A DNA stretch of 64,000 nt from Maribacter orientalis (GTDB lineage Bacteria; Bacteroidota; Bacteroidia; Flavobacteriales; Flavobacteriaceae). The translations under genes were made by a program, and so were the position numbers. The stretch spans positions 29,747-93,746 of the forward strand of contig NZ_FNZN01000013.1 in the NCBI RefSeq assembly GCF_900109345.1, in the 5' to 3' direction. The notes beneath the pieces were generated by a model that ran no database searches, was not told where the DNA came from, and saw nothing but the letters and a program-made list of their open reading frames with translations. Shown here piece after piece: positions 35,332-44,293 of this stretch. Position 1 is the first letter of the stretch; each line of letters begins with the position of its first letter.

Positions 35332-36059
35332 TACTGAAGTCGTATCTCTTTCAATCCAAATTCTTGAAGGCTTCCGTTTTCTAATTTCACTTTAAGCTTT
35401 CCATTTTTAGAGACTCCTTCTATTACACCTTCAATTGGTTCCTCCTTTTGAATTAGAAAATTACTTTTCACTCCTATTTTAAATAATTGAGAGTGATATT
35501 GTTTGTACAATTCATTTTCAAAAGTTAAAATAGGCCTATTTAACTGTTGATGTAAATTTTCAATGATAGCGTAAAACACTGAATCAAGATTAAAATCATG
35601 CCCCATTATCTTCTTTAAAGAAGAGGCATTTGGAGCATTTTTAAATTCAGATTGATTTACATTTAACCCAAACCCAATAATACTTCGTTTTATTTTTGAA
35701 CCAGAAATAATATTTTCAATTAAAATACCTCCAATTTTAAAATTACCTGACAGAATGTCGTTAGGCCATTTCACCTTCAAATTCGGTATATTCAATCGAT
35801 TTAAACTATCTAAAATACTTAATGAAACACAAACATTCATTAGAAACAAACGGTCTACAGGTATGTTGATTCTGTTTTTCAATATACTGATTGCTAGATT
35901 TTTACCTCTTTCAGATTCCCATTTGGAATTTAATTGACCTCTGCCTGAGGTTTGATTTTCAGTGGTTATTATCGTGAAATCTTGCACCTCTTTTTTTGCA
36001 GACAATTCCTTCAAATAGGTATTAGTAGACTCCGTGGCATCAAGTTTGATTATTTGCAT
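35328..36059 (-). CDS. birA: Biotin--[acetyl-CoA-carboxylase] ligase
   Basis: A 243-residue monofunctional biotin protein ligase without the DNA-binding domain of E. coli BirA. Motifs: ESTNTYLKELS, the biotinyl-AMP loop QTSGRGQLNSKWES, and KWPNDILSGNFKIGGILIE. It is divergent from rsfS. Confidence 0.94.
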   Translation of the reverse strand: MQIIKLDATESTNTYLKELSAKKEVQDFTIITTENQTSGRGQLNSKWESERGKNLAISILKNRINIPVDRLFLMNVCVSLSILDSLNRLNIPNLKVKWPNDILSGNFKIGGILIENIISGSKIKRSIIGFGLNVNQSEFKNAPNASSLKKIMGHDFNLDSVFYAIIENLHQQLNRPILTFENELYKQYHSQLFKIGVKSNFLIQKEEPIEGVIEGVSKNGKLKVKLENGSLQEFGLKEIRLQY

Positions 36060-36152
36060 TTACAGTACTTATAATGAATCTTTAATGTATTGTTAAAAAC
36101 TAGACATAAAAGAACAAAAAAATAATAACTTTGTAAAAACTAAAATTTTTGA

Positions 36153-36530
36153 ATGCAGGAAAGTAAAGCTAACGTAGATGAGTTAATTGCATTAATTATA
36201 CAGGGAGTTGACGAAGTTAAAGGGCACAATATAAATCTATTAGATTTAAGAGAAATTGAGAATACCGTTTGTGATTACTTCATCGTTTGTAACGGTACCT
36301 CTAACACGCATGTAAATGCAATCGTAGGATCAATCCAAAAAACAGTAAGTAAAGCGATACAAGACAAGCCTTGGCACGTGGAAGGCGAGGACAATGCTGA
36401 ATGGGTATTAATGGACTACGTAAATGTAGTGGTTCATGTATTTCAAAAACAAGTTCGAGAATTCTACGACATAGAAGGCTTATGGGGTGATGCGAAATTC
36501 ACAACCATAGAAAGCAGCGTTAATAATTAA
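36153..36530 (+). CDS. rsfS: Ribosomal silencing factor RsfS
   Basis: A 125-residue RsfS/Iojap protein that binds uL14 and blocks subunit joining under starvation. 'CDYFIVCNGTSNTHVNAIVG' and 'WVLMDYVNVVVHVFQKQVRE' are diagnostic. TAACTTTG at 36126-36133 is a -7-like box upstream. It starts a run with ftsH 10 bases downstream, a well-conserved Bacteroidota order. Confidence 0.94.
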   Translation: MQESKANVDELIALIIQGVDEVKGHNINLLDLREIENTVCDYFIVCNGTSNTHVNAIVGSIQKTVSKAIQDKPWHVEGEDNAEWVLMDYVNVVVHVFQKQVREFYDIEGLWGDAKFTTIESSVNN

Positions 36531-36539
36531 AAAATTAAA

Positions 36540-38546
36540 ATGGCAAAAGAAAACAAAACAAGTCCGAATAAACCAAAGTTTAGTTCTTGGTGGATTTATG
36601 GATTAGTAGCAGTATTACTTATAGGATTTCAATTATTCAATAGTGATGATTTAGCAAGTACTAACAAAACAACTACTTCAGAACTTCAACAGTATTTAAG
36701 AAATGGTGATGTCAAAAAGATTTTGATTATCACAAACACAAATCAGGCAAAAGTTTTCTTGACCGACGAGGCTATTGCTAAAGAAGTTCATAAAGACGTT
36801 AACGAGAAATCTTTTTTACCTACATCAGATAATGTACCTCAGTACACCTTGGACTATGGTGATCTTCAAATTTTTCAAAACGAGATAACCGAAATAAAAA
36901 AGGAAAACAATCTACCCACTATTATTGAATTTGGGAAGGAATCTACAGCCATTTTAGATTTCCTACTTTCTCTATTACCATTTGTATTGATTATTGGTAT
37001 TTGGATATATTTAATGCGAAGAATGTCTGGCGGCGGCGGCGGCGGCGCGGGTGGTCAAATTTTTAACATCGGAAAATCTAAAGCTAAATTATTCGATGAG
37101 AAGACCGATACAAGAACATCATTTAAAGATGTTGCTGGTTTAGAAGGCGCAAAAGAGGAAGTTGAAGAAATTGTAGATTTTTTAAGAAACCCAGATAAAT
37201 ATACCTCTTTAGGAGGTAAAATTCCTAAAGGTGCATTATTAGTAGGACCCCCAGGAACAGGTAAAACCCTTTTGGCTAAAGCTGTTGCTGGTGAAGCAAA
37301 AGTTCCGTTCTTTTCACTTTCTGGTTCAGATTTCGTAGAAATGTTCGTAGGTGTTGGTGCATCTAGAGTAAGAGACTTATTTAAACAAGCAAAAGACAAA
37401 TCTCCAGCAATCATATTCATTGATGAAATTGATGCCATTGGTAGGGCTAGAGGTAAAAATAATTTCACAGGTTCTAATGATGAACGCGAAAATACACTTA
37501 ACCAATTATTGACAGAAATGGATGGTTTCGGTACTAATACAAATGTAATTGTATTAGCAGCGACCAACCGTGCAGATGTATTGGATAAGGCTTTAATGCG
37601 TGCAGGTAGATTTGATAGACAGATTTATGTTGATTTACCAGACATTCGTGAACGTAAAGAAATTTTTGAAGTTCACTTAAGACCTATCAAAACAGCAGAA
37701 ACACTTGATTTAGATTTCTTGGCAAGACAAACTCCTGGTTTCTCAGGTGCAGATATTGCTAACGTCTGTAACGAAGCCGCTTTAATTGCAGCACGTAAAG
37801 AAAAGAAAGCAGTTACTAAGCAAGATTTCTTAGATGCCGTTGACAGAATAGTTGGTGGTCTTGAAAAGAAAAACAAAATAATTACTCCAGGAGAAAAAGA
37901 GACTATTGCCTATCATGAAGCAGGTCACGCAACCACTAGTTGGATGTTAGAACATGCCGCCCCATTAGTAAAAGTAACAATTGTTCCTAGAGGACAATCG
38001 TTAGGTGCTGCTTGGTATTTACCAGAAGAGCGCTTAATTGTAAGACCTGAGCAAATGTTGGACGAGATGTGTGCAACTATGGGTGGTCGAGCTGCTGAGA
38101 AAGTTATTTTCAATAAAATATCTACTGGTGCTTTAAGTGATTTAGAAAAAGTTACTAAACAAGCTAGAGCAATGGTAACTATCTATGGGCTTAATGATGA
38201 AATAGGAAATATCACCTATTATGATTCTGCAGGACAAGATTCTTATGGTTTTTCAAAACCTTACAGTGAAGATACCGCTCGGAAAATAGATGCTGAAATA
38301 TCTAAAATTATAGAAGAGCAATATCAAAGAGCTATTAAAGTTCTTACCGACAACAAAGACAAATTAACGACCTTGGCCGAAAGATTATTGGAGAAAGAAG
38401 TTATCTTTAAAGAGGATTTGGAGAAAATATTTGGAGTAAGAAATTTCGAAAAAGATATTCTTGCTCTAGAAAACAAAAAAAAACTTGAGAAGATAAAAGA
38501 TTCGGAATCAAAAACAGAAGAGGAAGAAATTACAGATAATAAATAA
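36540..38546 (+). CDS. ftsH: ATP-dependent zinc metalloprotease FtsH
   Basis: A 668-residue membrane AAA protease. Two membrane helices flank a periplasmic domain (about residues 17-33 and 138-158). After a glycine run come Walker A GPPGTGKTLLAKA, Walker B IIFIDEIDAIG, the SRH ATNRADVLDKAL and the zinc site HEAGHATTSW. It degrades membrane and regulatory proteins. In E. coli it controls lipid A synthesis, and here it precedes lipid genes cdsA and psd. Confidence 0.97.
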   Translation: MAKENKTSPNKPKFSSWWIYGLVAVLLIGFQLFNSDDLASTNKTTTSELQQYLRNGDVKKILIITNTNQAKVFLTDEAIAKEVHKDVNEKSFLPTSDNVPQYTLDYGDLQIFQNEITEIKKENNLPTIIEFGKESTAILDFLLSLLPFVLIIGIWIYLMRRMSGGGGGGAGGQIFNIGKSKAKLFDEKTDTRTSFKDVAGLEGAKEEVEEIVDFLRNPDKYTSLGGKIPKGALLVGPPGTGKTLLAKAVAGEAKVPFFSLSGSDFVEMFVGVGASRVRDLFKQAKDKSPAIIFIDEIDAIGRARGKNNFTGSNDERENTLNQLLTEMDGFGTNTNVIVLAATNRADVLDKALMRAGRFDRQIYVDLPDIRERKEIFEVHLRPIKTAETLDLDFLARQTPGFSGADIANVCNEAALIAARKEKKAVTKQDFLDAVDRIVGGLEKKNKIITPGEKETIAYHEAGHATTSWMLEHAAPLVKVTIVPRGQSLGAAWYLPEERLIVRPEQMLDEMCATMGGRAAEKVIFNKISTGALSDLEKVTKQARAMVTIYGLNDEIGNITYYDSAGQDSYGFSKPYSEDTARKIDAEISKIIEEQYQRAIKVLTDNKDKLTTLAERLLEKEVIFKEDLEKIFGVRNFEKDILALENKKKLEKIKDSESKTEEEEITDNK

Positions 38547-38587
38547 TATTGCAGTAATTTAGTTTAGCAATTGTTATAAAAATATAA

Positions 38588-39199
38588 ATGGGGCTTTTAG
38601 ATATTTTATTTGGTGGTGGCAAGAAAAAGGTTTCGAAAGAAACTGCGGAAACGCGAGGCGACCATATGCCAGATATAAATATTCCTGTTGATGAAAAATT
38701 CACAATTCACTTCAAACAAAACGGAGGAAAATTTATTTACTGTACTTCAGATTCAGAGATATCTAGGGCATTACAAAATATAATTGACGAAAACAATTGG
38801 CAAAGCGAACCTTTTTACGTTTTAAATAAAAGACTCGCAGAAAAATTTGCAAAGGAGCCTATTTCCTTCACAGATAAAGCAAAACAGAGTGAGGTGTTCT
38901 TTACTACTTGCGAACATCTCATTGCCCAAAACGGTAGTATTCTAGTTTGCTCCAATCAATTACATGAGAAAAAAGTAAATGAGCTTCCAAGTAATCTTGT
39001 AGTTTTTGCCACCACGAGTCAATTAGTTGAATCAATTGGTGAAGGCTTAAAGACAATTAAGAAGAAATACGGTCAAAAAATTCCTGGTAATATAACTACA
39101 TTAAAACACTTTAAAGCTACCGCAGAAAACTCAGACGATTTTCTAACATATGGTAGTAGCACTAAAAATCTTTATCTTTTACTTCTGGAAGATTTATAG
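38588..39199 (+). CDS. LUD-domain protein (LutC/DUF162-like)
   Basis: A 203-residue protein with the LUD fold: 'FFTTCEHLIAQNGSILVCSN' and 'LVVFATTSQLVESIGEGLKT'. LutB/LutC relatives take part in lactate oxidation, but this stand-alone member between ftsH and cdsA is a typical Bacteroidota neighbour with no proven role. The cdsA start follows its stop by one base. Confidence 0.78.
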   Translation: MGLLDILFGGGKKKVSKETAETRGDHMPDINIPVDEKFTIHFKQNGGKFIYCTSDSEISRALQNIIDENNWQSEPFYVLNKRLAEKFAKEPISFTDKAKQSEVFFTTCEHLIAQNGSILVCSNQLHEKKVNELPSNLVVFATTSQLVESIGEGLKTIKKKYGQKIPGNITTLKHFKATAENSDDFLTYGSSTKNLYLLLLEDL

Positions 39200-39200
39200 T

Positions 39201-40004
39201 ATGAAAGAAATTTTAAGAAGGTCGTTAACAGGGGCTGTCTATATTATTTTATTATTATCAGCAGTTTTCCTTAGTTCCGATGCTTTCGACTTCTTGTTTA
39301 TGACTTTTGGCTTAGCTTGTTTGTATGAGTACAAAAAATTAGTAAGCTTAAGAGGATATCACATTTTCGCTGCATATTTGGCGCTTTGGTGGGCATTTAT
39401 TTATTTGGTAAAAGACCAGCAATTAGTAAACATTTTAATGGTAATCACCATTATTGTTGATGTTTACCTCCTTATTAATCTATTTACTAAAAAGCCTATA
39501 AAATTAACTAGGCTAAAGAAGTTTGTAATAGGTCTTTTTTATATAGGTGGCGGTTGTATATTCCTGACCATGATACCATATAAGAATGATGCATTTGCAA
39601 AACTTCTTATAATGGGAATATTTATTTTAATATGGGTAAATGATTCCTTTGCATACTTAGTAGGCAAAAGTATAGGTAGAACTAAATTATTTCCATCAGT
39701 TTCTCCTAAAAAAACCATTGAAGGAACCGTTGGCGGATTTATATTTGCACTTGGAGCGGCCTATTTAATTGCTACACAAGAAGAATTAATAAGTCCTGTA
39801 CAATGGATGATATTGGCAACAGTAATAGTCATTGCAGGTAGTTTAGGTGATTTAATAGAATCTAAATTTAAAAGAGCTGCAGGTGTTAAAGATAGCGGTG
39901 CTATCTTGCCAGGACATGGCGGCATGCTAGACCGATTAGATAGCTTAGTATTTGCAGCGCCATTTGCATATTTAACTTTAAATATATTTAGTTATGTTTC
40001 ATAG
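39201..40004 (+). CDS. cdsA: Phosphatidate cytidylyltransferase
   Basis: A 267-residue integral membrane enzyme that makes CDP-diacylglycerol. Multiple hydrophobic helices and the signature near the C-terminus, KDSGAILPGHGGMLDRLDSL, are clear. I begin at the ATG at 39201 right after the LUD stop, not at the longer frame inside that gene. It overlaps psd by 11 bases. Confidence 0.95.
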   Translation: MKEILRRSLTGAVYIILLLSAVFLSSDAFDFLFMTFGLACLYEYKKLVSLRGYHIFAAYLALWWAFIYLVKDQQLVNILMVITIIVDVYLLINLFTKKPIKLTRLKKFVIGLFYIGGGCIFLTMIPYKNDAFAKLLIMGIFILIWVNDSFAYLVGKSIGRTKLFPSVSPKKTIEGTVGGFIFALGAAYLIATQEELISPVQWMILATVIVIAGSLGDLIESKFKRAAGVKDSGAILPGHGGMLDRLDSLVFAAPFAYLTLNIFSYVS

Positions 40005-40677
40005 AGAGGGACAAAAAATCATCTTGTTTTCTTTTTGTTTAGTAGGAATTAGCGTAATCTTAGCTCATTTCTTTATTGACATATCGTGGTTAAAATTAAC
40101 CGTTCAACTAATTGGCTTAGTTCTACTGATAACAATTCTTCAGTTTTTTAGAAACCCTAAAAGAATAGCTGTAAAAAATTTCAATGAAATACTCTCTCCT
40201 GTAGATGGTAAGGTGGTTGTTATTGAAGAAGTTTTTGAAAAAGAATTTTTTAACGATAAAAGAATACAAGTATCTATTTTCATGTCACCTGTAAACGTGC
40301 ATGTTACTAGATATCCAGCTAGCGGTAGTATTACTTTTTCAAAATATCATCCAGGTAAATTTTTAGTTGCTTGGCACCCAAAGTCAAGCGAAGAAAATGA
40401 AAGGACGACTGTTGTTATCAAGACTCCTAAATTTGGCGAAATATTATATAGACAAATTGCTGGCGCTATGGCCAGACGAATTGTCAATTATGCCGAGAAA
40501 GATGAAAGCGTACAACAGGGCGACGATTCAGGTTTTATTAAATTTGGTTCTAGGGTTGACTTATTCTTACCTTTAGATTGTCAGATAAATGTAAAACTTA
40601 ACCAAAAAGTAAAAGGTGCCGGGACTTGCATAGCTACTTTTGTTGACCCAAATGAAAAAGAAGAAATCACATACTAA
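39994..40677 (+). CDS. psd: Phosphatidylserine decarboxylase proenzyme
   Basis: A 227-residue short-type Psd that makes phosphatidylethanolamine. Two N-terminal membrane helices (about 9-28, 34-50), 'SPVDGKVVVIEE', 'FMSPVNVHVTRYPASG', and the self-cleavage site Gly185-Ser186 in KFGSRVDLFLP, where Ser becomes the pyruvoyl group. Its position after cdsA makes a phospholipid pathway block. The 3' end overlaps the acyl-CoA-binding gene. Confidence 0.94.
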   Translation: MFHREGQKIILFSFCLVGISVILAHFFIDISWLKLTVQLIGLVLLITILQFFRNPKRIAVKNFNEILSPVDGKVVVIEEVFEKEFFNDKRIQVSIFMSPVNVHVTRYPASGSITFSKYHPGKFLVAWHPKSSEENERTTVVIKTPKFGEILYRQIAGAMARRIVNYAEKDESVQQGDDSGFIKFGSRVDLFLPLDCQINVKLNQKVKGAGTCIATFVDPNEKEEITY

Positions 40678-40909
40678 ATTTGAAGAGGCAGTAAATTTTG
40701 TAAATAGTTTTACCGAACCTATTCCCGCAGATGTACTTCTTAAACTTTACGCATATTACAAGATTGCAAATGATAATTTTGACAATCCTGGCAGTAAGAC
40801 ACCACTTATCAACGCTTTTAAAGCAAATGCTCTAATTCAAGCTAAGAACATGAATAAAAAGCAAGCAATGAAATCTTATATAGAATTGGTTGCAAAAGAA
40901 TTGAAATAA
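40652..40909 (+). CDS. Acyl-CoA-binding protein (ACBP)
   Basis: An 85-residue four-helix ACBP: 'KFEEAVNFVNSFTEPIPADV', 'LKLYAYYKIANDN' (equivalent of the LYxLYKQA motif) and 'KANALIQAKNMNKKQAMKSY'. It carries long-chain acyl-CoA esters. The start is at 40652 (MKKKKSH) or four codons earlier at 40640; either way it overlaps the end of psd by at least 26 bases, implying coupled expression with lipid synthesis. Confidence 0.85.
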   Translation: MKKKKSHTKFEEAVNFVNSFTEPIPADVLLKLYAYYKIANDNFDNPGSKTPLINAFKANALIQAKNMNKKQAMKSYIELVAKELK

Positions 40910-40916
40910 TATTAAC

Positions 40917-41618
40917 TTATTTTTCTATTCGCAATATAAAACCTTGACTGTGAACATTATCTAAACTAATTGCAGAATCCTTTTCTAAATATTTACGAAG
41001 GCGTGTTATAAATACATTCAAGCTTTTTTTATTAAAATAATCATTGTTTCCCCATAACTTTATCAATATATCTTTATGACTACATAGCATATTTTGACGT
41101 AATACTAAATAATGTAGTAATTCACTTTCTTTTGTTGTTAAATGAAATATTTCATCGTTAAAAGAAAGCTCCTGGTTCAGTGAATTAAAAGTAAATTGGC
41201 CTAGTTTAAAATGACAGATATCTTCTTCAACTCTTTTTTCACTATTCAATCGATTCAATAAATTCTCTATTCTAATTACCAATTCTTCTTCATCAATAGG
41301 TTTTTTTAGGTAATCAACAGCACCTAAATAAAAGCCTTTAAGCACATCAACTTTTAATGACCTAGCTGATAAAAACAAAAATGGTAACTCGGGAAATCTC
41401 TCTTTCATCTGTTCTGCAAGTGAAAAGCCATCCATATCTGGCATAGTAATATCCAATATAGCTAAATCATACTTGTTGGATTCCAAATTTTTTAAGGCAC
41501 TTATTCCATTGATAAACCAGTTAATTTCAAAATTCTTCATAGAAAGATATTCTGAAAGCAAATACCCTAGATCTGCACTATCTTCTACTAAAATTATTCT
41601 ATGTTTTTTCTTATTCAT
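40917..41618 (-). CDS. OmpR-family response regulator
   Basis: A 233-residue two-domain regulator. The receiver has RIILVEDSADLGYLL, the phosphoacceptor Asp in YDLAILDITMPDMDG and the Lys in DYLKKPIDEEEL. The C-terminal winged helix ends with 'NVFITRLRKYLEKDSAISLD'. It overlaps the kinase gene by 8 bases. Direct TTTCATTAA repeats 20 bases apart upstream of the pair may be its binding site. Confidence 0.92.
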   Translation of the reverse strand: MNKKKHRIILVEDSADLGYLLSEYLSMKNFEINWFINGISALKNLESNKYDLAILDITMPDMDGFSLAEQMKERFPELPFLFLSARSLKVDVLKGFYLGAVDYLKKPIDEEELVIRIENLLNRLNSEKRVEEDICHFKLGQFTFNSLNQELSFNDEIFHLTTKESELLHYLVLRQNMLCSHKDILIKLWGNNDYFNKKSLNVFITRLRKYLEKDSAISLDNVHSQGFILRIEK

Positions 41619-42882
41619 TACCCAGAGGTATTATTAAAGATATTTTGGTTCCTTTTCCTTTTTCACTTTCCATTAAAACTTTGCCTTTATGCTTTTCAAT
41701 AACTTTTTTAACATAGCTCAATCCAAGGCCATACCCTTTTACTGTTTGAACCTCTTTATCATTTACCCTATAATATTTTAAGAATATTTTTTTCTTTTCT
41801 TCTTCAGAGATGCCTTTACCATTGTCAGAAATTTCAATGATAAACTGATTCTTCAAACTGTAGGCGTTTAATGTTATAATTGGCTGCACAGAATATTTCT
41901 TTGCGTTATCTAAAATATTATTTATTGAATTTTCTAGATGAAATACCTCTGCTTTTATTAAAAAGCAACCTTGTTGTAACGTATAGGTGAATTGAACCTC
42001 TTCAATTGCAATCAATGTTGCAAACTCTTCACATAATTTCAACAAATATGGCCTAAAATCTATTTTTTCAAGCTTTAATACATTATTACTAGACTCAAGA
42101 TTACCAAGTTCCAAAACCTTATCAATATGCACCGTAAGTCTTTTAACCTGTTGCCTAATCATACCCAGAATTGGTTTTTGCTCATTTAAAGCAGATTCTT
42201 CTAGGATTTTAGTTGCCAGGCCTATTGAAAATACAGGAGTCTTTAATTCATGAGTTAGATTATTTATAAATTCATTAGTCGTCGTAATCACCTTTCGCTG
42301 CCAGTAGTATGTTTTAAGAACCCAAATAACCGCAATACAAATACCCAAAATAAAGAGAATACTTGGCAATGTAAGTCCGTTCAATTTTGATAAAAAAAAG
42401 CTGTTAAGATTTTTGAATTGTAATTCTAAAACAACTTTCTTCTCGAATTCTTTAGGCAAATAACCAATTAATTCAATAGGATACGATTCTATATTATCAT
42501 CTACCTCGAATATTTTAGGAGATTGAAGATAAAAAGATGAGTCTTTTGAGTGTAATGTATAGGTGAAATCGGTATCAATTCCATTATTAACAAGCTTTTC
42601 TGTGATATAGTCATTAAGAAAATATCGAGAAGCATCCTGTACACTATCAATACTATTTGTAAAGTAGGTTGTATCTTCTTTTAATGCGCTTGCTATTAAA
42701 AAAGTTAACTGATTTTCCGGCTCTAGTCCTTGGGCGATATCACTACTGACATTTCCTAATTTTGAGTTAAACTGCAGTTTGGCCAAATTCAAACCAATTC
42801 TAAGATATTGATATTGAATCACCGCCAACCCAATAATTGATATGAAAAATATGGCTATATATATGTTTCTTTTTTTTAACAT
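41611..42882 (-). CDS. Membrane sensor histidine kinase
   Basis: A 423-residue kinase with two membrane helices (about residues 5-24 and 170-190) around a ~145-residue periplasmic sensor, then the H-box NLTHELKTPVFSIGLATKIL and ATPase motifs NILDNAKKYS, DNGKGISEEE and GYGLGLSYVKKV. First gene of a two-gene operon with the OmpR-type regulator. It is divergent from the outer-membrane-like gene at 43133, which may be its target. Confidence 0.92.
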   Translation of the reverse strand: MLKKRNIYIAIFFISIIGLAVIQYQYLRIGLNLAKLQFNSKLGNVSSDIAQGLEPENQLTFLIASALKEDTTYFTNSIDSVQDASRYFLNDYITEKLVNNGIDTDFTYTLHSKDSSFYLQSPKIFEVDDNIESYPIELIGYLPKEFEKKVVLELQFKNLNSFFLSKLNGLTLPSILFILGICIAVIWVLKTYYWQRKVITTTNEFINNLTHELKTPVFSIGLATKILEESALNEQKPILGMIRQQVKRLTVHIDKVLELGNLESSNNVLKLEKIDFRPYLLKLCEEFATLIAIEEVQFTYTLQQGCFLIKAEVFHLENSINNILDNAKKYSVQPIITLNAYSLKNQFIIEISDNGKGISEEEKKKIFLKYYRVNDKEVQTVKGYGLGLSYVKKVIEKHKGKVLMESEKGKGTKISLIIPLGNE

Positions 42883-42930
42883 GTCTCCTAAAGAAACTTA
42901 ATTAGTTTGGAAAATTAAGCAAACTTAATC

Positions 42931-42959
42931 TTTCATTAAGTCTATTAACTTTTCATTAA
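42931..42959 (-). promoter_or_regulatory. Direct TTTCATTAA repeats, candidate response-regulator site
   Basis: The 9-mer TTTCATTAA occurs at 42931-42939 and 42951-42959, exactly 20 bases apart (two helical turns), in the 250-base region between the divergent kinase operon and the gene at 43133. OmpR-family dimers usually bind direct repeats on one helix face. Assignment to this regulator is inference. Confidence 0.4.
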
Positions 42960-43066
42960 ACATTATTGCAAAATGGTTAATCTAAAGGCATTCTTATAAT
43001 ATTAATTTGGTCAGGAGTAATTTAATTAAACTTAAGTCATTTAAGTGATTTCAAACATTCAAAAAT

Positions 43067-43100
43067 AATGGTCACCTCTATCGGTTAGGAGTTGGCCATT
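43067..43100 (+). other. Imperfect inverted repeat upstream of the outer-membrane-like gene
   Basis: AATGGTCACCTC and GAGTTGGCCATT can pair over 12 positions with one mismatch and one G-U pair, with a 10-base loop. It ends 32 bases before the start codon at 43133 and has no T-tract. It could be a 5'-UTR structure or a protein-binding inverted repeat. Confidence 0.4.
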
Positions 43101-43132
43101 ATTTAATAAATACACCAAATTAAAAAACCATC

Positions 43133-44278
43133 ATGATAAACAAAATACCATTACTATTTTTATTTATAATTCTTTCAGCTTCATATTTAAATGCCCAAGG
43201 CTGTGTCGCTATTCGTCATTTTTCTTCTTGTGTTGGAAATAGTTTAGAGAATAATGTTTTAAACAAAGGCGATATTCAATTAGGAATGAATTATCGATAT
43301 TTCAAATCATTTAGACACTTTAGAGGTACAGAAGAAGAACCTGACCGTGTTACCAACAATACCGAAGTGATCAACAACTCGCATAGTACGGACTTTTTTT
43401 TAACATATGGAATCTCCCAAAGATTATACACTAGTATAACACTACCTACCGTATTTAATTCAAGATCCTCATTATATGAACATGGAAGAAAAGAACGAAA
43501 TACAACTTTTTCTAGGGGCTTAGGAGACATACGTCTTGGGTTAGGGTACTGGCTATTTGATCTTGAGACACACAAAAATGGAAACTTAGCTATTGGCATG
43601 GGTTTTAAATTACCTACTGGAAACTACAATGCTTCTGATATATTTTACAATGTTGGCCCAAATGACGGACCACAAACCAGACCTGTAGACCAGTCTATAC
43701 AACCAGGTGATGGAGGCTTTGGATTTACAATGGACTTTCAATTATATCAAAAAATAGCCAATGGCCTTTTTAGTTATGCAAGCGGTTTTTATCTATTAAA
43801 CCCAAGGGAGACAAATGGAATAAGAACTTTTAGGGAAACATTGAGTCCTTTACTTGAAAATGAAGCAATAATGGCTGTTCCCGATCAATATTCAATAAGA
43901 ACTGGAATAAGCTATAGTATCACCCCAACCCTTTCAAGCTCAATAGGGGCACGTTTTGATTGTGTACCAGTGAGAGATTTAATTGGAGGCAATAATGGCT
44001 TTAGAAGACCTGGTAGTGTCTTATCTATAGATCCAGGAATAGGTTACAACAAAAGTAATTTTTCATTTAATCTAAATATTCCCTTTGCCGTTCGAAGAGA
44101 ACGCCCACAAAGCATAACAGATATACAAACAGAGAATTCTACTGGGTCTTCAAGACATGGTGATGCCGCATTTGCAGATTATGTGATAAATTTTGGAGTT
44201 TCTTATCGAATAATTTCAAATAAGGTGAAAATATCACCAGAATTATTAAACGATTTTAAAAGTAGTAATTCTAACTAA
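43133..44278 (+). CDS. Outer-membrane beta-barrel-like protein
   Basis: A 381-residue secreted protein with signal peptide (MINKIPLLFLFIILSASYLN). The mature part has many alternating amphipathic strands ('DIQLGMNYRYFKSFRHF', 'LYTSITLPTVFNSRSS', 'LAIGMGFKLPTGNYNASD') and an aromatic strand near the end, which suggests a barrel, as in 'transporter' or DUF3187-like families. Substrate unknown. It is divergent from the two-component system and precedes a DoxX-like gene. Confidence 0.7.
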   Translation: MINKIPLLFLFIILSASYLNAQGCVAIRHFSSCVGNSLENNVLNKGDIQLGMNYRYFKSFRHFRGTEEEPDRVTNNTEVINNSHSTDFFLTYGISQRLYTSITLPTVFNSRSSLYEHGRKERNTTFSRGLGDIRLGLGYWLFDLETHKNGNLAIGMGFKLPTGNYNASDIFYNVGPNDGPQTRPVDQSIQPGDGGFGFTMDFQLYQKIANGLFSYASGFYLLNPRETNGIRTFRETLSPLLENEAIMAVPDQYSIRTGISYSITPTLSSSIGARFDCVPVRDLIGGNNGFRRPGSVLSIDPGIGYNKSNFSFNLNIPFAVRRERPQSITDIQTENSTGSSRHGDAAFADYVINFGVSYRIISNKVKISPELLNDFKSSNSN

Positions 44279-44293
44279 ATTAAATATTTGGAG

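Noticed and set aside
37031..37052. GGC-rich run in ftsH as a possible repeat or insertion
   Set aside because: It encodes the glycine linker common between the membrane and AAA parts of FtsH in this group.
36979..38113. Long minus-strand frames within ftsH
   Set aside because: They are antisense to a strongly conserved AAA protease and have no independent support.
38588..39199. LUD protein as part of a lactate-oxidation lutABC operon
   Set aside because: No lutA or lutB neighbours; the genes around it are ftsH and cdsA, so only the fold is named.
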